From assembly GCF_000723885.1 (NCBI RefSeq), contig NZ_CCDG010000041.1, forward strand, positions 62,001 through 126,000: a stretch of 64,000 nt of DNA. The letters are read 5' to 3'. The notes under the pieces are model-generated. The model worked only from the letters and a program-made list of their open reading frames with translations, did no database searches and was not told where the DNA came from. Origin of the DNA: Paenibacillus camerounensis (GTDB lineage Bacteria; Bacillota; Bacilli; Paenibacillales; Paenibacillaceae). A program made the translations under genes and the position numbers. Below, piece by piece: positions 57,203 to 64,000 of the stretch. Every line of letters begins with the position of its first letter. Within the stretch, counting starts at the first letter, position 1.

Positions 57203-59734
57203 CTACATCAACATCTGCGGATCCACGTCAATACTGATCTGCAGATTGTTATCTCGTACCGAATCTTCAAGCTCCTCGGCAATCTGGCGGGCCAGTCCGA
57301 TGGCATCGATGGCTCCGCGCCATTTGATAATACACTGGAACCGGTATCTGCTCTTCAGCTTAGGCAGCGGGGAAGCAACCGGACCAAGCAGGTCAAGCGC
57401 ATCCGCAGACAGCTTGTCCAGGCTGGCGAACCAGCGCAGCTGTCTGGCCCGCCCCTGCAGATTCAGCGCATAGTTCTCTGCCATCTTCAGCAGCAGCGGA
57501 AGCTGCTCATGCGAGAGGGTGACAAGAATCAGCCTGCAGTACGGGGGATAATGCAGGGTCCTGCGGTGCTTCAGCTCATCGCGGACAAAGGAAGCATAGT
57601 CATGTCCGCTGGCATGTACGATCGAGTAATGCTCCGGCGTATACGACTGTACCACAACTTCCCCCGGGAGCTGATGTCTTCCGGCACGCCCGGCTACCTG
57701 TGTCAACAGCTGAAACGTCTTCTCTCCGGCCCGGAAATCAGGCAGATTCAGGGCAGAGTCAGCAGTGATAACACCCACAAGGGTAACATCCGGGAAATCA
57801 AGCCCCTTGGCTACCATCTGCGTACCCAGCAGGACGTCGGCTTTTTTGTCCCTGAACTGGTTGAGGAGCTTTTCATGCGAGCCCTTCTCTGTAGTTGTAT
57901 CCACGTCCATTCGTATGACACGAATACCGGGAAAAAGCTTGCCCAGCTCTTCCTCTACCCGCTGGGTTCCGGTACCGAAGAAGCGGATATGCTCACTGCC
58001 GCAATCGGGACAGACCTTCGGCGACGGCTCTGCATGGCCGCAATAGTGACAGCGCAGATTGTCGCTGCGGCTGTGATAGGTGAGTGAAATGTCGCATTCC
58101 GGACACGTAGCAACGTAACCGCAGCTCCGGCACATGACAAAGGTGGAGAAGCCCCGGCGGTTCAGGAGCAAAACTGTCTGCTCCCCCTTCTCCAGCCTGC
58201 TCTCCAGTGCGGCATGCAGCCTGCGGCTGAACATAGAGCGGTTGCCCTCCTTCAGCTCATCGCGCATATCGACGACATGCACCTTCGGCAAGGCATTGCC
58301 CAGCGCCCGGGTCGGCATCTCCAGCAGCACCGGCGAGAAGTGGATGTCACTCTGCGACCTGGCCGCATGATAGCTCTCCAGCGAAGGAGTGGCCGAGCCC
58401 AGTATTACCGCCGCACCGGCTTGTTCAGCTCTACGGACCGCTACATCGCGGGCATGGTACTTCGGATTCTCCTCCTGCTTATAAGAGGATTCATGCTCTT
58501 CATCCATGATAATCAGTCCAAGGTTGGCAAACGGGGCGAATACCGCAGAGCGCGCACCCACCGCTACCGTCGCTTTGCCTTCACGGATCTTGCGCCATTC
58601 GTCATAACGTTCACCGACGGAGAGACGGCTGTGCATGACTGCGACACCGCTGCCGAACCGGCCTTTGAACCGTTCCACCATCTGCGGGGTGAGTGCAATC
58701 TCCGGCACAAGCACCACCGCCTGTCTGCCCTGGTCCACCGCCCGCTGGATACACTGCAGATAAATCTCCGTCTTGCCGCTTCCGGTTACGCCGTGCAGCA
58801 GAAAGACCTCATGCTGCTGCTCATCCACCGTCCGGGCTATCCGTGTGAAAACCTGCTGCTGCTCCGGTGTAAGCGGCAGAGGCGTGCTCGGCTTGAAGTC
58901 ACGGCCCTGGTAGGGATCGCGGTAAACTTCAATTTCACTTATTTCAATGTAGCCCTTTTCTTCAAGCGCCTTGACCGTGCCTGCGGTAACCTGCAATACC
59001 GCCAGTAAATCCTTGAGCGGCATCGGCAGCGTCTGTTCCATTTCGATCAGATAAGACAGGACGTCTTTCTGACGGACTGAACGAGCCGGGAAGGTGCTTA
59101 GCGATTCCCGGGCTGCAGACAGCCCGATCGCCAGGTCAACCGCCTTCAGCTTTTTCTTGCCCATTTTATCCTTGATTGACTGGCTTTCGGTAAGTACGCC
59201 ACGGCGCAGCATGAATTTTACCGTCTCCGCTGCTCCGGGGAAGCTGCGGGTCAGCTGCTTCATGGTCACTTCTCCAGCCTGTCTGACAAAATCAATAATC
59301 GTCCGCTCCTCCAGATCCTCCTCCAGAAACAGCGGAAACAGCTCATCCTCCGCGTTAACCGCAGCTTCAGCGCCTTCACCAAGCGAGATGAGGCGTTCAG
59401 CCTTGCCCTTCAGCGCGGTAGGCAGCATAGCCTGCAGAGCCGAAATACGCCTGCAGGCATACCGCTGGCTCATCCAGTCGCCGAGCTCAACGAGCTCAGG
59501 CGACAACGGCGGCAGCAGATCCAGCACCTCCTGGATAGGCTTGAGTCTGGAGCCTGCTCCGGTCTCGCCGGATTCCAGGGATACTACAAAGCCCTGAACC
59601 GTCCGGTGGCCGAAGGGAACAGCTACCCGGCTGCCCACTTCAATCCACAGCTTAAGCGCGTCAGGTATCAGATAATCGAACGGCCGGTCGGTGCTGCGCA
59701 CAGGAACATCGACAATGACCTTCGCTATTTCCAT
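57203..59734 (-). CDS. priA: Primosomal protein N' (PriA helicase)
   Basis: 843-residue 3'-5' helicase restarting replication at forks. N-terminal DNA-binding domains (VIVDVPVRSTDRPFDYLIP), then Walker A LLHGVTGSGKTEIYL near residue 320, motif II LIIMDEEHESSYKQ, zinc-binding cysteines in CRSCGYVATCPECDISL and CHYCGHAEPSPKVCPDCG, and late QVAGRAGRHQLPGEV. ATG 59734 has GGGAG ten bases upstream and overlaps the coaBC stop by one base (TAATG). Confidence 0.97.
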   Translation of the reverse strand: MEIAKVIVDVPVRSTDRPFDYLIPDALKLWIEVGSRVAVPFGHRTVQGFVVSLESGETGAGSRLKPIQEVLDLLPPLSPELVELGDWMSQRYACRRISALQAMLPTALKGKAERLISLGEGAEAAVNAEDELFPLFLEEDLEERTIIDFVRQAGEVTMKQLTRSFPGAAETVKFMLRRGVLTESQSIKDKMGKKKLKAVDLAIGLSAARESLSTFPARSVRQKDVLSYLIEMEQTLPMPLKDLLAVLQVTAGTVKALEEKGYIEISEIEVYRDPYQGRDFKPSTPLPLTPEQQQVFTRIARTVDEQQHEVFLLHGVTGSGKTEIYLQCIQRAVDQGRQAVVLVPEIALTPQMVERFKGRFGSGVAVMHSRLSVGERYDEWRKIREGKATVAVGARSAVFAPFANLGLIIMDEEHESSYKQEENPKYHARDVAVRRAEQAGAAVILGSATPSLESYHAARSQSDIHFSPVLLEMPTRALGNALPKVHVVDMRDELKEGNRSMFSRRLHAALESRLEKGEQTVLLLNRRGFSTFVMCRSCGYVATCPECDISLTYHSRSDNLRCHYCGHAEPSPKVCPDCGSEHIRFFGTGTQRVEEELGKLFPGIRVIRMDVDTTTEKGSHEKLLNQFRDKKADVLLGTQMVAKGLDFPDVTLVGVITADSALNLPDFRAGEKTFQLLTQVAGRAGRHQLPGEVVVQSYTPEHYSIVHASGHDYASFVRDELKHRRTLHYPPYCRLILVTLSHEQLPLLLKMAENYALNLQGRARQLRWFASLDKLSADALDLLGPVASPLPKLKSRYRFQCIIKWRGAIDAIGLARQIAEELEDSVRDNNLQISIDVDPQMLM

Positions 59735-60969
59735 TATAACGGGACTCCCGATATCCGCTCAGCCGCAAGGCTCAGCAGCCGGCGAGCCACCTCATCCTTG
59801 GTGCTAATCGGAAGATCCAGCACCAGCCCGTCCGCATCGTAGATGGATACGATATTGGTGTCCGTACCGAAGCCGGCTCCGGCCTTGGATACATCATTAG
59901 CAACGATCAAATCGAGATTTTTGCGGACCAGCTTATCCTTGGCATAGAATTCAGCATTGCCTGTTTCGGCAGCAAAGCCGATGAGGAACTGTCCGTCCTT
60001 CACTTTACCCAGACTCTCCAGGATGTCGGTTGTCTTAACCAGCTCAAGCGTCAGGGTATCCCCGCTTTTTTTAATCTTTGCCTCTGCACTGTGCTTGGGA
60101 CGGTAATCCGCTACGGCTGCCGCTTTAACAAGAATGTCGCAGCTGTTCCAGCGGCTGACAACCGCATCCAGCATTGACTGGGCAGATTCAACCCGGACCA
60201 AGCTGATGTCCGGGTCCTGCGGCGGCGCTTCATCCGTCCGGGCGGCAATCAGGGTAACCTCAGCCCCCATTGCCCGGGCGGCCCGGGCGATGGCAAAACC
60301 CATTTTCCCGGAAGAATCATTGGAGATGTACCGGACCGGATCAATGCGTTCGACCGTGCCGCCTGCCGTAACTATCACTTTCTTACCGCTTAGGGGACCT
60401 TTAGCTTTAACAGCCTGAATGTTGAAATAATTCTCGACCACACGGACGATAGATTCAGGCTCCTCCAGTCTGCCTTTGCCCACATATCCGCAGGCCAGCA
60501 GCCCCTCACCGGGTTCAATAAACTGCACGCCGCGTGAAGCAAGAGTATTCATATTGCTGATTACAGCCGGATGCTGATACATGTGGACATTCATTGCCGG
60601 AGCAACCATGACAGGCGCTGTAGTCGCGAGCAGGGTAGTGGACAGCATATCATCTGCCAGACCGTGTGCCATTTTGGCAATAATATTAGCTGTTGCCGGA
60701 GCAATAAGCACAAGATCCGCTGAACCGGCCAGATCAATATGAGAGATAGAAGCGGGGTCACGCTCCTGAAAGGTGTCACTGTAAACCCGCTGCTTGGACA
60801 GCGACTGAAAAGTCAGCTCGGTTATAAACTGTTTGGCCGAAGCTGTCATAATAACATGGACCTCCGCCCCCTTTTGGGCCAGCTTACTGGTCAAGGCTGC
60901 TGCTTTGTAGGCAGCAATGCCCCCTGTAACACCAAGGATAATCGTTTTGCCTGTTAAGCTGTTCAACAT
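59734..60969 (-). CDS. coaBC: Bifunctional phosphopantothenoylcysteine decarboxylase/synthetase
   Basis: 411-residue coenzyme A biosynthesis enzyme. N-terminal CoaC flavodomain: IILGVTGGIAAYKAAAL, SHIDLAGSADLVLIAPATANI (active His), PAMNVHMYQHPA (PxMNxxMW-type). C-terminal CoaB: VTAGGTVERIDPVRYISN, AAVADYRPK and QFLIGFAAET; the K-x-K-K (KIKKSGD) is present. Start ATG 60969 follows GGGGGG; the longer frame to 61062 reads into the leader hairpins. The leader of about 400 bases is rich in hairpins. Confidence 0.96.
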   Translation of the reverse strand: MLNSLTGKTIILGVTGGIAAYKAAALTSKLAQKGAEVHVIMTASAKQFITELTFQSLSKQRVYSDTFQERDPASISHIDLAGSADLVLIAPATANIIAKMAHGLADDMLSTTLLATTAPVMVAPAMNVHMYQHPAVISNMNTLASRGVQFIEPGEGLLACGYVGKGRLEEPESIVRVVENYFNIQAVKAKGPLSGKKVIVTAGGTVERIDPVRYISNDSSGKMGFAIARAARAMGAEVTLIAARTDEAPPQDPDISLVRVESAQSMLDAVVSRWNSCDILVKAAAVADYRPKHSAEAKIKKSGDTLTLELVKTTDILESLGKVKDGQFLIGFAAETGNAEFYAKDKLVRKNLDLIVANDVSKAGAGFGTDTNIVSIYDADGLVLDLPISTKDEVARRLLSLAAERISGVPL

Positions 60970-61065
60970 AATCCCCCCTGTTCCAAGCCTGTCATCAGGC
61001 TCAAATGAACCGGATATTACAATCAATAACCGGATGATAGTCTGAAGCTCCTGTACCGGCAAGAA

Positions 61066-61158
61066 GAAACGGCTGCGCCGCCTTCAGTCAAGGTTGGCAC
61101 CCGTTTCGTTGTCAGGTAGAGACGGCTGCGTCATCCTTCAAGGACGCTATCCGTTTCT
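61066..61158 (-). repeat. Two related hairpins in the coaBC leader
   Basis: Hairpin A: GAAACGG (61066-61072) / CCGTTTC (61101-61107). Hairpin B: AGAGACGG (61118-61125) / CCGTTTCT (61151-61158, one G-T pair). Both share ACGGCTGCG on the left arm and CCTTc...AAGG in the middle, like the rpoZ terminator at 61302, so they look like copies of one element. Confidence 0.65.
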
Positions 61159-61208
61159 GCAGAAATATAAAGATAATGTATAGGGTAGTACATACAGATC
61201 TTATATTT

Positions 61209-61234
61209 TAAAAAAATAACAACCTTCCGGTTGT
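61209..61234 (-). terminator. Small terminator-like hairpin in the coaBC leader
   Basis: ACAACC (61219-61224), loop TTCC, GGTTGT (61229-61234). On the minus strand TATTTTTTT follows. A short stem, but with a perfect T tract, possibly an attenuator. Confidence 0.5.
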
Positions 61235-61295
61235 CAGGACAAGCCCGGTTCGGGCCACATATGACATTATACAACATAATTCCGGCTAACCGGAG

Positions 61296-61339
61296 AAAAA
61301 AAAACGGCTGCGCCGCTGTAAAACATGGCGGAGCCGTTT
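61296..61339 (-). terminator. Terminator after rpoZ
   Basis: 13-bp stem AAACGGCTGCGCC (61302-61314) / GGCGGAGCCGTTT (61327-61339, one mismatch); on the minus strand a run of eight T follows. Confidence 0.92.
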
Positions 61340-61368
61340 CCTATTGCCGCTATAGCAATCCGTGCGTA

Positions 61369-61569
61369 CTACTCTTCGCCGCGGGTTACAACGATACGGT
61401 CTTCGTAAATCTCTTCCAGCGCAACACCGACATACTTGTGTGATTTCGGCGCCTTAACATCTGTTTTTCCGCCTTCACGGAGTAATCTGGCCCGGCGGGC
61501 TGCAGCAACAACCAGCGAATACTTGCTGTCAACCTTGTTCATCATTTCATCAATAGACGGATATAGCAC
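61369..61569 (-). CDS. rpoZ: RNA polymerase omega subunit
   Basis: 66-residue omega subunit that stabilises beta'. Begins MLYPSIDEMMNKVDSKYSLV and has the conserved AAARRARLLREGG segment. I place the start at GTG 61569, six bases after GAGGTG, matching the family N-terminus; the earlier GTG 61578 is part of the ribosome site. Lies between gmk (upstream, 54 bases) and coaBC; a strong terminator follows, so the transcript gmk-rpoZ probably ends here. Confidence 0.96.
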   Translation of the reverse strand: MLYPSIDEMMNKVDSKYSLVVAAARRARLLREGGKTDVKAPKSHKYVGVALEEIYEDRIVVTRGEE

Positions 61570-61623
61570 GTAAGACACCTCTTCTTCTTTTACTGTAAAT
61601 ACGAACCAAACTTGTAGCGCATA

Positions 61624-62193
61624 TTATCTTACTTTGCAGTGCTCGGCGATAATAATGCTCTCAATACGTTTGCAGGCGAGGTCGATCTCATCATTCACTA
61701 CGGCATAGTCATAGTGCCGGATCAGCCCAATCTCATCTTCAGCTACAGACATGCGGTGGCTGATTACATCAGGATGCTCCGTCCCGCGTCCGCGGATACG
61801 GTCCTTCAGCTCATCCATCGACGGCGGAAGCAGGAACACAAAGATTCCCTCAGGGAACTTTTCCTTCACCTTCAGTGCTCCCTGCACCTCAATCTCGAGA
61901 ATGATATCCTTGCCGCTCTCCAGCGTCCGGTCCACAAAATCACGCGGCGTTCCGTAATAGTTCCCTACATACTCTGCATGCTCCAGCAGCTGGTCTGCTT
62001 CTATCATGGCTGCAAACTCATCTCTGGTCTTGAAAAAATAGTTGACTCCGTTCTCTTCGCCTTCACGCGGACTCCGGGTGGTGGCAGATACGGAATAGAC
62101 AAGCTCAGGCATTTTGGGTCTCAGTGCAGTACAGACCGTGCCTTTGCCAACGCCGGAAGGTCCGGATAAAATAATCAGCAATCCTTTTGACAT
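61624..62193 (-). CDS. gmk: Guanylate kinase
   Basis: 189-residue kinase converting GMP to GDP. P-loop LSGPSGVGKGT, GMP-binding YSVSATTRSPREGE with the Arg-Glu contacts, and LEIEVQGALKVKEKFPEG lid/Walker-B region. Start ATG 62193 has GGAG six bases upstream; the frame to 62205 begins at a TTG inside that site. 18 bases downstream of remA, in the order yicC-remA-gmk-rpoZ known from B. subtilis. Confidence 0.97.
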   Translation of the reverse strand: MSKGLLIILSGPSGVGKGTVCTALRPKMPELVYSVSATTRSPREGEENGVNYFFKTRDEFAAMIEADQLLEHAEYVGNYYGTPRDFVDRTLESGKDIILEIEVQGALKVKEKFPEGIFVFLLPPSMDELKDRIRGRGTEHPDVISHRMSVAEDEIGLIRHYDYAVVNDEIDLACKRIESIIIAEHCKVR

Positions 62194-62211
62194 AGTACAC
62201 TCCAATTGTTG

Positions 62212-62472
62212 TTATTCGTCGTTATCGTCATCTTTACTGGACAAGCGGTGTGCCACAGTCTCCGGCTGAACCGCCGACAGAATGACATGGTCACTGTCCG
62301 TAATAATAACAGCACGCGTCCGGCGGCCGTAGGTTGCGTCGATCAGCATATGCCGGTCTCTTGCTTCCTGTATAATACGCTTGATCGGTGCAGATTCCGG
62401 GCTGACAATGGAAATAATACGGTTGGCTGATACAATATTCCCAAAGCCGATGTTAATTAATTTGATTGCCAT
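62212..62472 (-). CDS. remA: Extracellular matrix regulator RemA (DUF370)
   Basis: 86-residue DNA-binding protein that in B. subtilis activates biofilm matrix and osmoprotection genes as a ring-like oligomer. Core: MAIKLINIGFGNIVSANRI, SAPIKRIIQEARDRHMLIDATYGRRTRAVI (contains the DNA-contacting Arg region) and SDHVILSAVQPETVAHRL. Start ATG 62472 rather than the 62547 extension, which lacks a family match. GGGGGG lies 12 bases upstream. Downstream of yicC by 49 bases. Confidence 0.93.
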   Translation of the reverse strand: MAIKLINIGFGNIVSANRIISIVSPESAPIKRIIQEARDRHMLIDATYGRRTRAVIITDSDHVILSAVQPETVAHRLSSKDDDNDE

Positions 62473-62521
62473 GTTCCGGTTGTTCCCCCCATAGTTACAT
62501 CTTCGCTTACCGAAATCCCTG

Positions 62522-63433
62522 TTACTCCAAGTTCGCCGCTTGCTCACGAATCTTCTCCAGCTCAGCCTTCATCTCAAGCGTAAGGTTCACCAGAGTCAGA
62601 TGATTGCATTTCGACCCGATCGTATTCGTCTCCCTGTTCATTTCCTGGACGAGAAAATCCAGCTTGCGTCCTGCCGGCCCGCTTCCGTTCAGCAGGGCTC
62701 TGCATTGTTCAAAATGACTGTACAGCCGGGTAAGCTCTTCATCGATATTGCAGCGGTCAGCAAAGATAGCCATTTCCATTCCGAATTTATGCTCTTCAAA
62801 AGGGAACGTTCCGTCATTCAGTTCGCTCAGCCGCTGCCGCAGCTTATCGCGGTATTCACTTACTACAGCGGGGGCAAGCTTAACCATCGCGGTGTGCAGC
62901 TCTTCAAGATGGACAAGCCGTCTTGACAAGTCGTCAGCCAGATGAGTCCCTTCGCGGGCGCGCATCTGAAGCAGCGATTGCAGACTCTGCGTCAATCCCC
63001 GCTCAAGCATTCCGGAGCACTCCTCGGCTGAGCCGGCCTTTAAGGGAGCCGGCTCCTCCTTCAGTTCCATAATACCGGGTATAGAGAGTATATCACGCAA
63101 AGTCAACTCCCCGTCCACTCCGAACTCGTTCCTGAGCGCTTCCGCCGCCTCAAGGTAGGCCTTCACCGCCGGACGGTTCAGAACCTGCAGGGAGGCTGCA
63201 TCTTCCGTGACTTCTCTGTTAATGATAACATCTACCCGTCCCCGTCTGATATAATCCTGCACAAGCTTGCGCAGCATATCCTCATAAATCATCCAATCCC
63301 GGGGCATCCGCAGCACAACTTCGCAGTAACGGTTATTCACCGATTTGACTTCGAACGTAATCTTGTAACCGCCGAATTGCAGGGAGGATTGACCGTATCC
63401 GGTCATGCTAAATGACAACGGAATCACATCCAT
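62522..63433 (-). CDS. yicC: YicC-family endoribonuclease
   Basis: 303 residues. YicC/YloC-family RNases of this kind are linked to RNA turnover. The N-terminus SMTGYGQSSLQFGGYKITFEVKSVNNRYCEV and the C-terminal DFLVQEMNRETNTIGSKCNHLTLVNLTLEMKAELEKIREQAANLE are diagnostic. ATG 63433 has no clear ribosome site; a TTG five codons further in (LSFSMTGYG) is an alternative that fits the family N-terminus. First gene of the yicC-remA-gmk-rpoZ run, 23 bases after the MTHFR stop. Confidence 0.92.
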   Translation of the reverse strand: MDVIPLSFSMTGYGQSSLQFGGYKITFEVKSVNNRYCEVVLRMPRDWMIYEDMLRKLVQDYIRRGRVDVIINREVTEDAASLQVLNRPAVKAYLEAAEALRNEFGVDGELTLRDILSIPGIMELKEEPAPLKAGSAEECSGMLERGLTQSLQSLLQMRAREGTHLADDLSRRLVHLEELHTAMVKLAPAVVSEYRDKLRQRLSELNDGTFPFEEHKFGMEMAIFADRCNIDEELTRLYSHFEQCRALLNGSGPAGRKLDFLVQEMNRETNTIGSKCNHLTLVNLTLEMKAELEKIREQAANLE

Positions 63434-63456
63434 TACACTATTGTAATTGATTCTTA

Positions 63457-64000
63457 CTAGCGAAACAAGGGGGACAATTTACGCCCCTGCTTCGCCCAAA
63501 TGTAGTCCAGCAGCTGTACGCTCATCTCATAGAACATAAACGGAGTCATCAGATAGATACCGTTAAAATGCGCAGTGGCCGCATCCAGCAGCTCTTTGGC
63601 AATGGCTACGCCTTCCGCACGGCCGGCTTCGCCCTCCAGTCCCTGCATCCGTCTGCGAACCTCGTCCGACAGCTGGATGCCCGGGACCTCATTATGCAAG
63701 TACTCGGCGTTGCGGCCGCTGGCAAGCGGCATAACGCCGATAAAGATCGGAATCTCCAGATGCCTGGTCGCTGCCGCAATCTCTGCGATAAGCTTCGGAT
63801 CATAGACTGGCTGAGTCATAATATAATCGGCACCGGAGGCGATCTTTTTCTCCAGACGCTGCACAGCCTTGTCGAGATGCTTCACATTCGGGTTGAACGC
63901 GGCTCCGATCACGAACTTGGCCTTCTGCTTGAGCGGCTTGCCGGAGAAGGCAATGCCGTCGTTAAGCTGTCTAATCATCCGGATGATCTCGAAGGAGGTC
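63457..64000 (-). CDS. Methylenetetrahydrofolate reductase domain (5' part missing)
   Basis: C-terminal 181 residues of a MTHFR TIM barrel, open to the window edge at 64000. The frame continues upstream of the internal Met at 63978 as TSFEIIRMIRQLNDG. Visible features: GAAFNPNVKHLDKAVQRLEKKI, GADYIMTQPVYDP (folate/FAD site) and IFIGVMPLASGRNAEYLHNEVPGI. In Bacillus this module is the second half of the YitJ homocysteine methyltransferase/MTHFR fusion; the start is outside the window so the fusion cannot be confirmed. It supplies methyl-THF for methionine synthesis. Confidence 0.92.
   Translation of the reverse strand, partial: TSFEIIRMIRQLNDGIAFSGKPLKQKAKFVIGAAFNPNVKHLDKAVQRLEKKIASGADYIMTQPVYDPKLIAEIAAATRHLEIPIFIGVMPLASGRNAEYLHNEVPGIQLSDEVRRRMQGLEGEAGRAEGVAIAKELLDAATAHFNGIYLMTPFMFYEMSVQLLDYIWAKQGRKLSPLFR

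Larger units (their letters stand above)
60970..61368. other. Hairpin-rich gap between rpoZ and coaBC
   Basis: 399 bases with no gene. In minus-strand order it contains the rpoZ terminator (61296-61339), a TATAAT-like -10 (61266-61271), a GCCCG/CGGGC hairpin (61243-61255), a small terminator-like hairpin ACAACC-TTCC-GGTTGT (61219-61234) followed by TATTTTTTT, and two related hairpins at 61118-61158 and 61066-61107. No known riboswitch recognised. Confidence 0.6.

Overview
The window reads as chromosome of a Gram-positive, endospore-forming Firmicute of the Paenibacillus type. The evidence is the sporulation genes spoVM and a SpoVIF-like gene, remA, the low-GC Gram-positive gene order prpC-prkC-rsgA-rpe-spoVM-rpmB-fakA-recG, copper-amine-oxidase-type stalk lipoproteins, strong AGGAGG ribosome sites, frequent TTG/GTG starts and a roughly balanced base composition. 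I see no rRNA, tRNA, prophage, insertion sequence or CRISPR array.

Left part (1-13,100): the end of a sugar ABC importer (truncated permease plus binding lipoprotein), a 70-residue unknown paired with an HNH protein, manganese catalase behind a leader hairpin, an aldo/keto reductase, a TPR membrane protein, a MarR/MMPL export pair resembling B. subtilis YdgG-YdgH, then GNAT, VanZ, rpiA, a macro-domain gene and small unknowns.

Middle part (13,100-42,300): transaldolase, a MarR-MFS operon with a near-consensus promoter and overlapping operator, a second MFS exporter, a HelD-like RNA polymerase recycling ATPase behind an aromatic-acid-exporter-type gene, a 64-bp tandem repeat directly upstream of that exporter, a secreted small protein with a possibly switchable leader, PAP2 phosphatase, a divergent Hfq-like protein, a 6-phosphogluconolactonase-type protein, a stand-alone LytTR regulator with a perfect cre box, a membrane-anchored parvulin, a YdaT-like small protein whose ribosome site lies in a 14-bp hairpin, nitroreductase, metallophosphoesterase and stalk lipoproteins, TraX-like and LTA-synthase-like membrane proteins, galM, an MgtC-family protein, an SDR, a three-gene ABC importer of the TrpX type, an NlpC/P60 lipoprotein and a YitT protein.

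Right part (42,300-64,000): a housekeeping block, nearly all on the minus strand. In transcription order it runs MTHFR domain (cut by the window edge), yicC, remA, gmk, rpoZ, coaBC, priA, def, fmt, rsmB, rlmN, the PP2C phosphatase and PASTA kinase pair, rsgA, rpe, spoVM, then fakA, a DegV (FakB-type) gene, recG and the SpoVIF-like gene; rpmB alone is on the plus strand. Compared with B. subtilis as I remember it, thiN, the Asp23 gene (yloU) and sdaAB-sdaAA are missing, and a degV gene sits between fakA and recG.

Three protein genes shorter than 60 codons were found by reading intergenic sequence: spoVM (26 aa), a 52-aa gene at 4135-4293 and a 53-aa gene at 28635-28796. No obviously new multi-gene system stands out. 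The most unusual signals are RNA-level: the SD-sequestering hairpin at 26219-26280, the nested leader at 21088-21179, the 64-bp repeat leader at 20763-21010, the hairpin cluster between rpoZ and coaBC, and the Hfq paralogue lacking the KH histidine.
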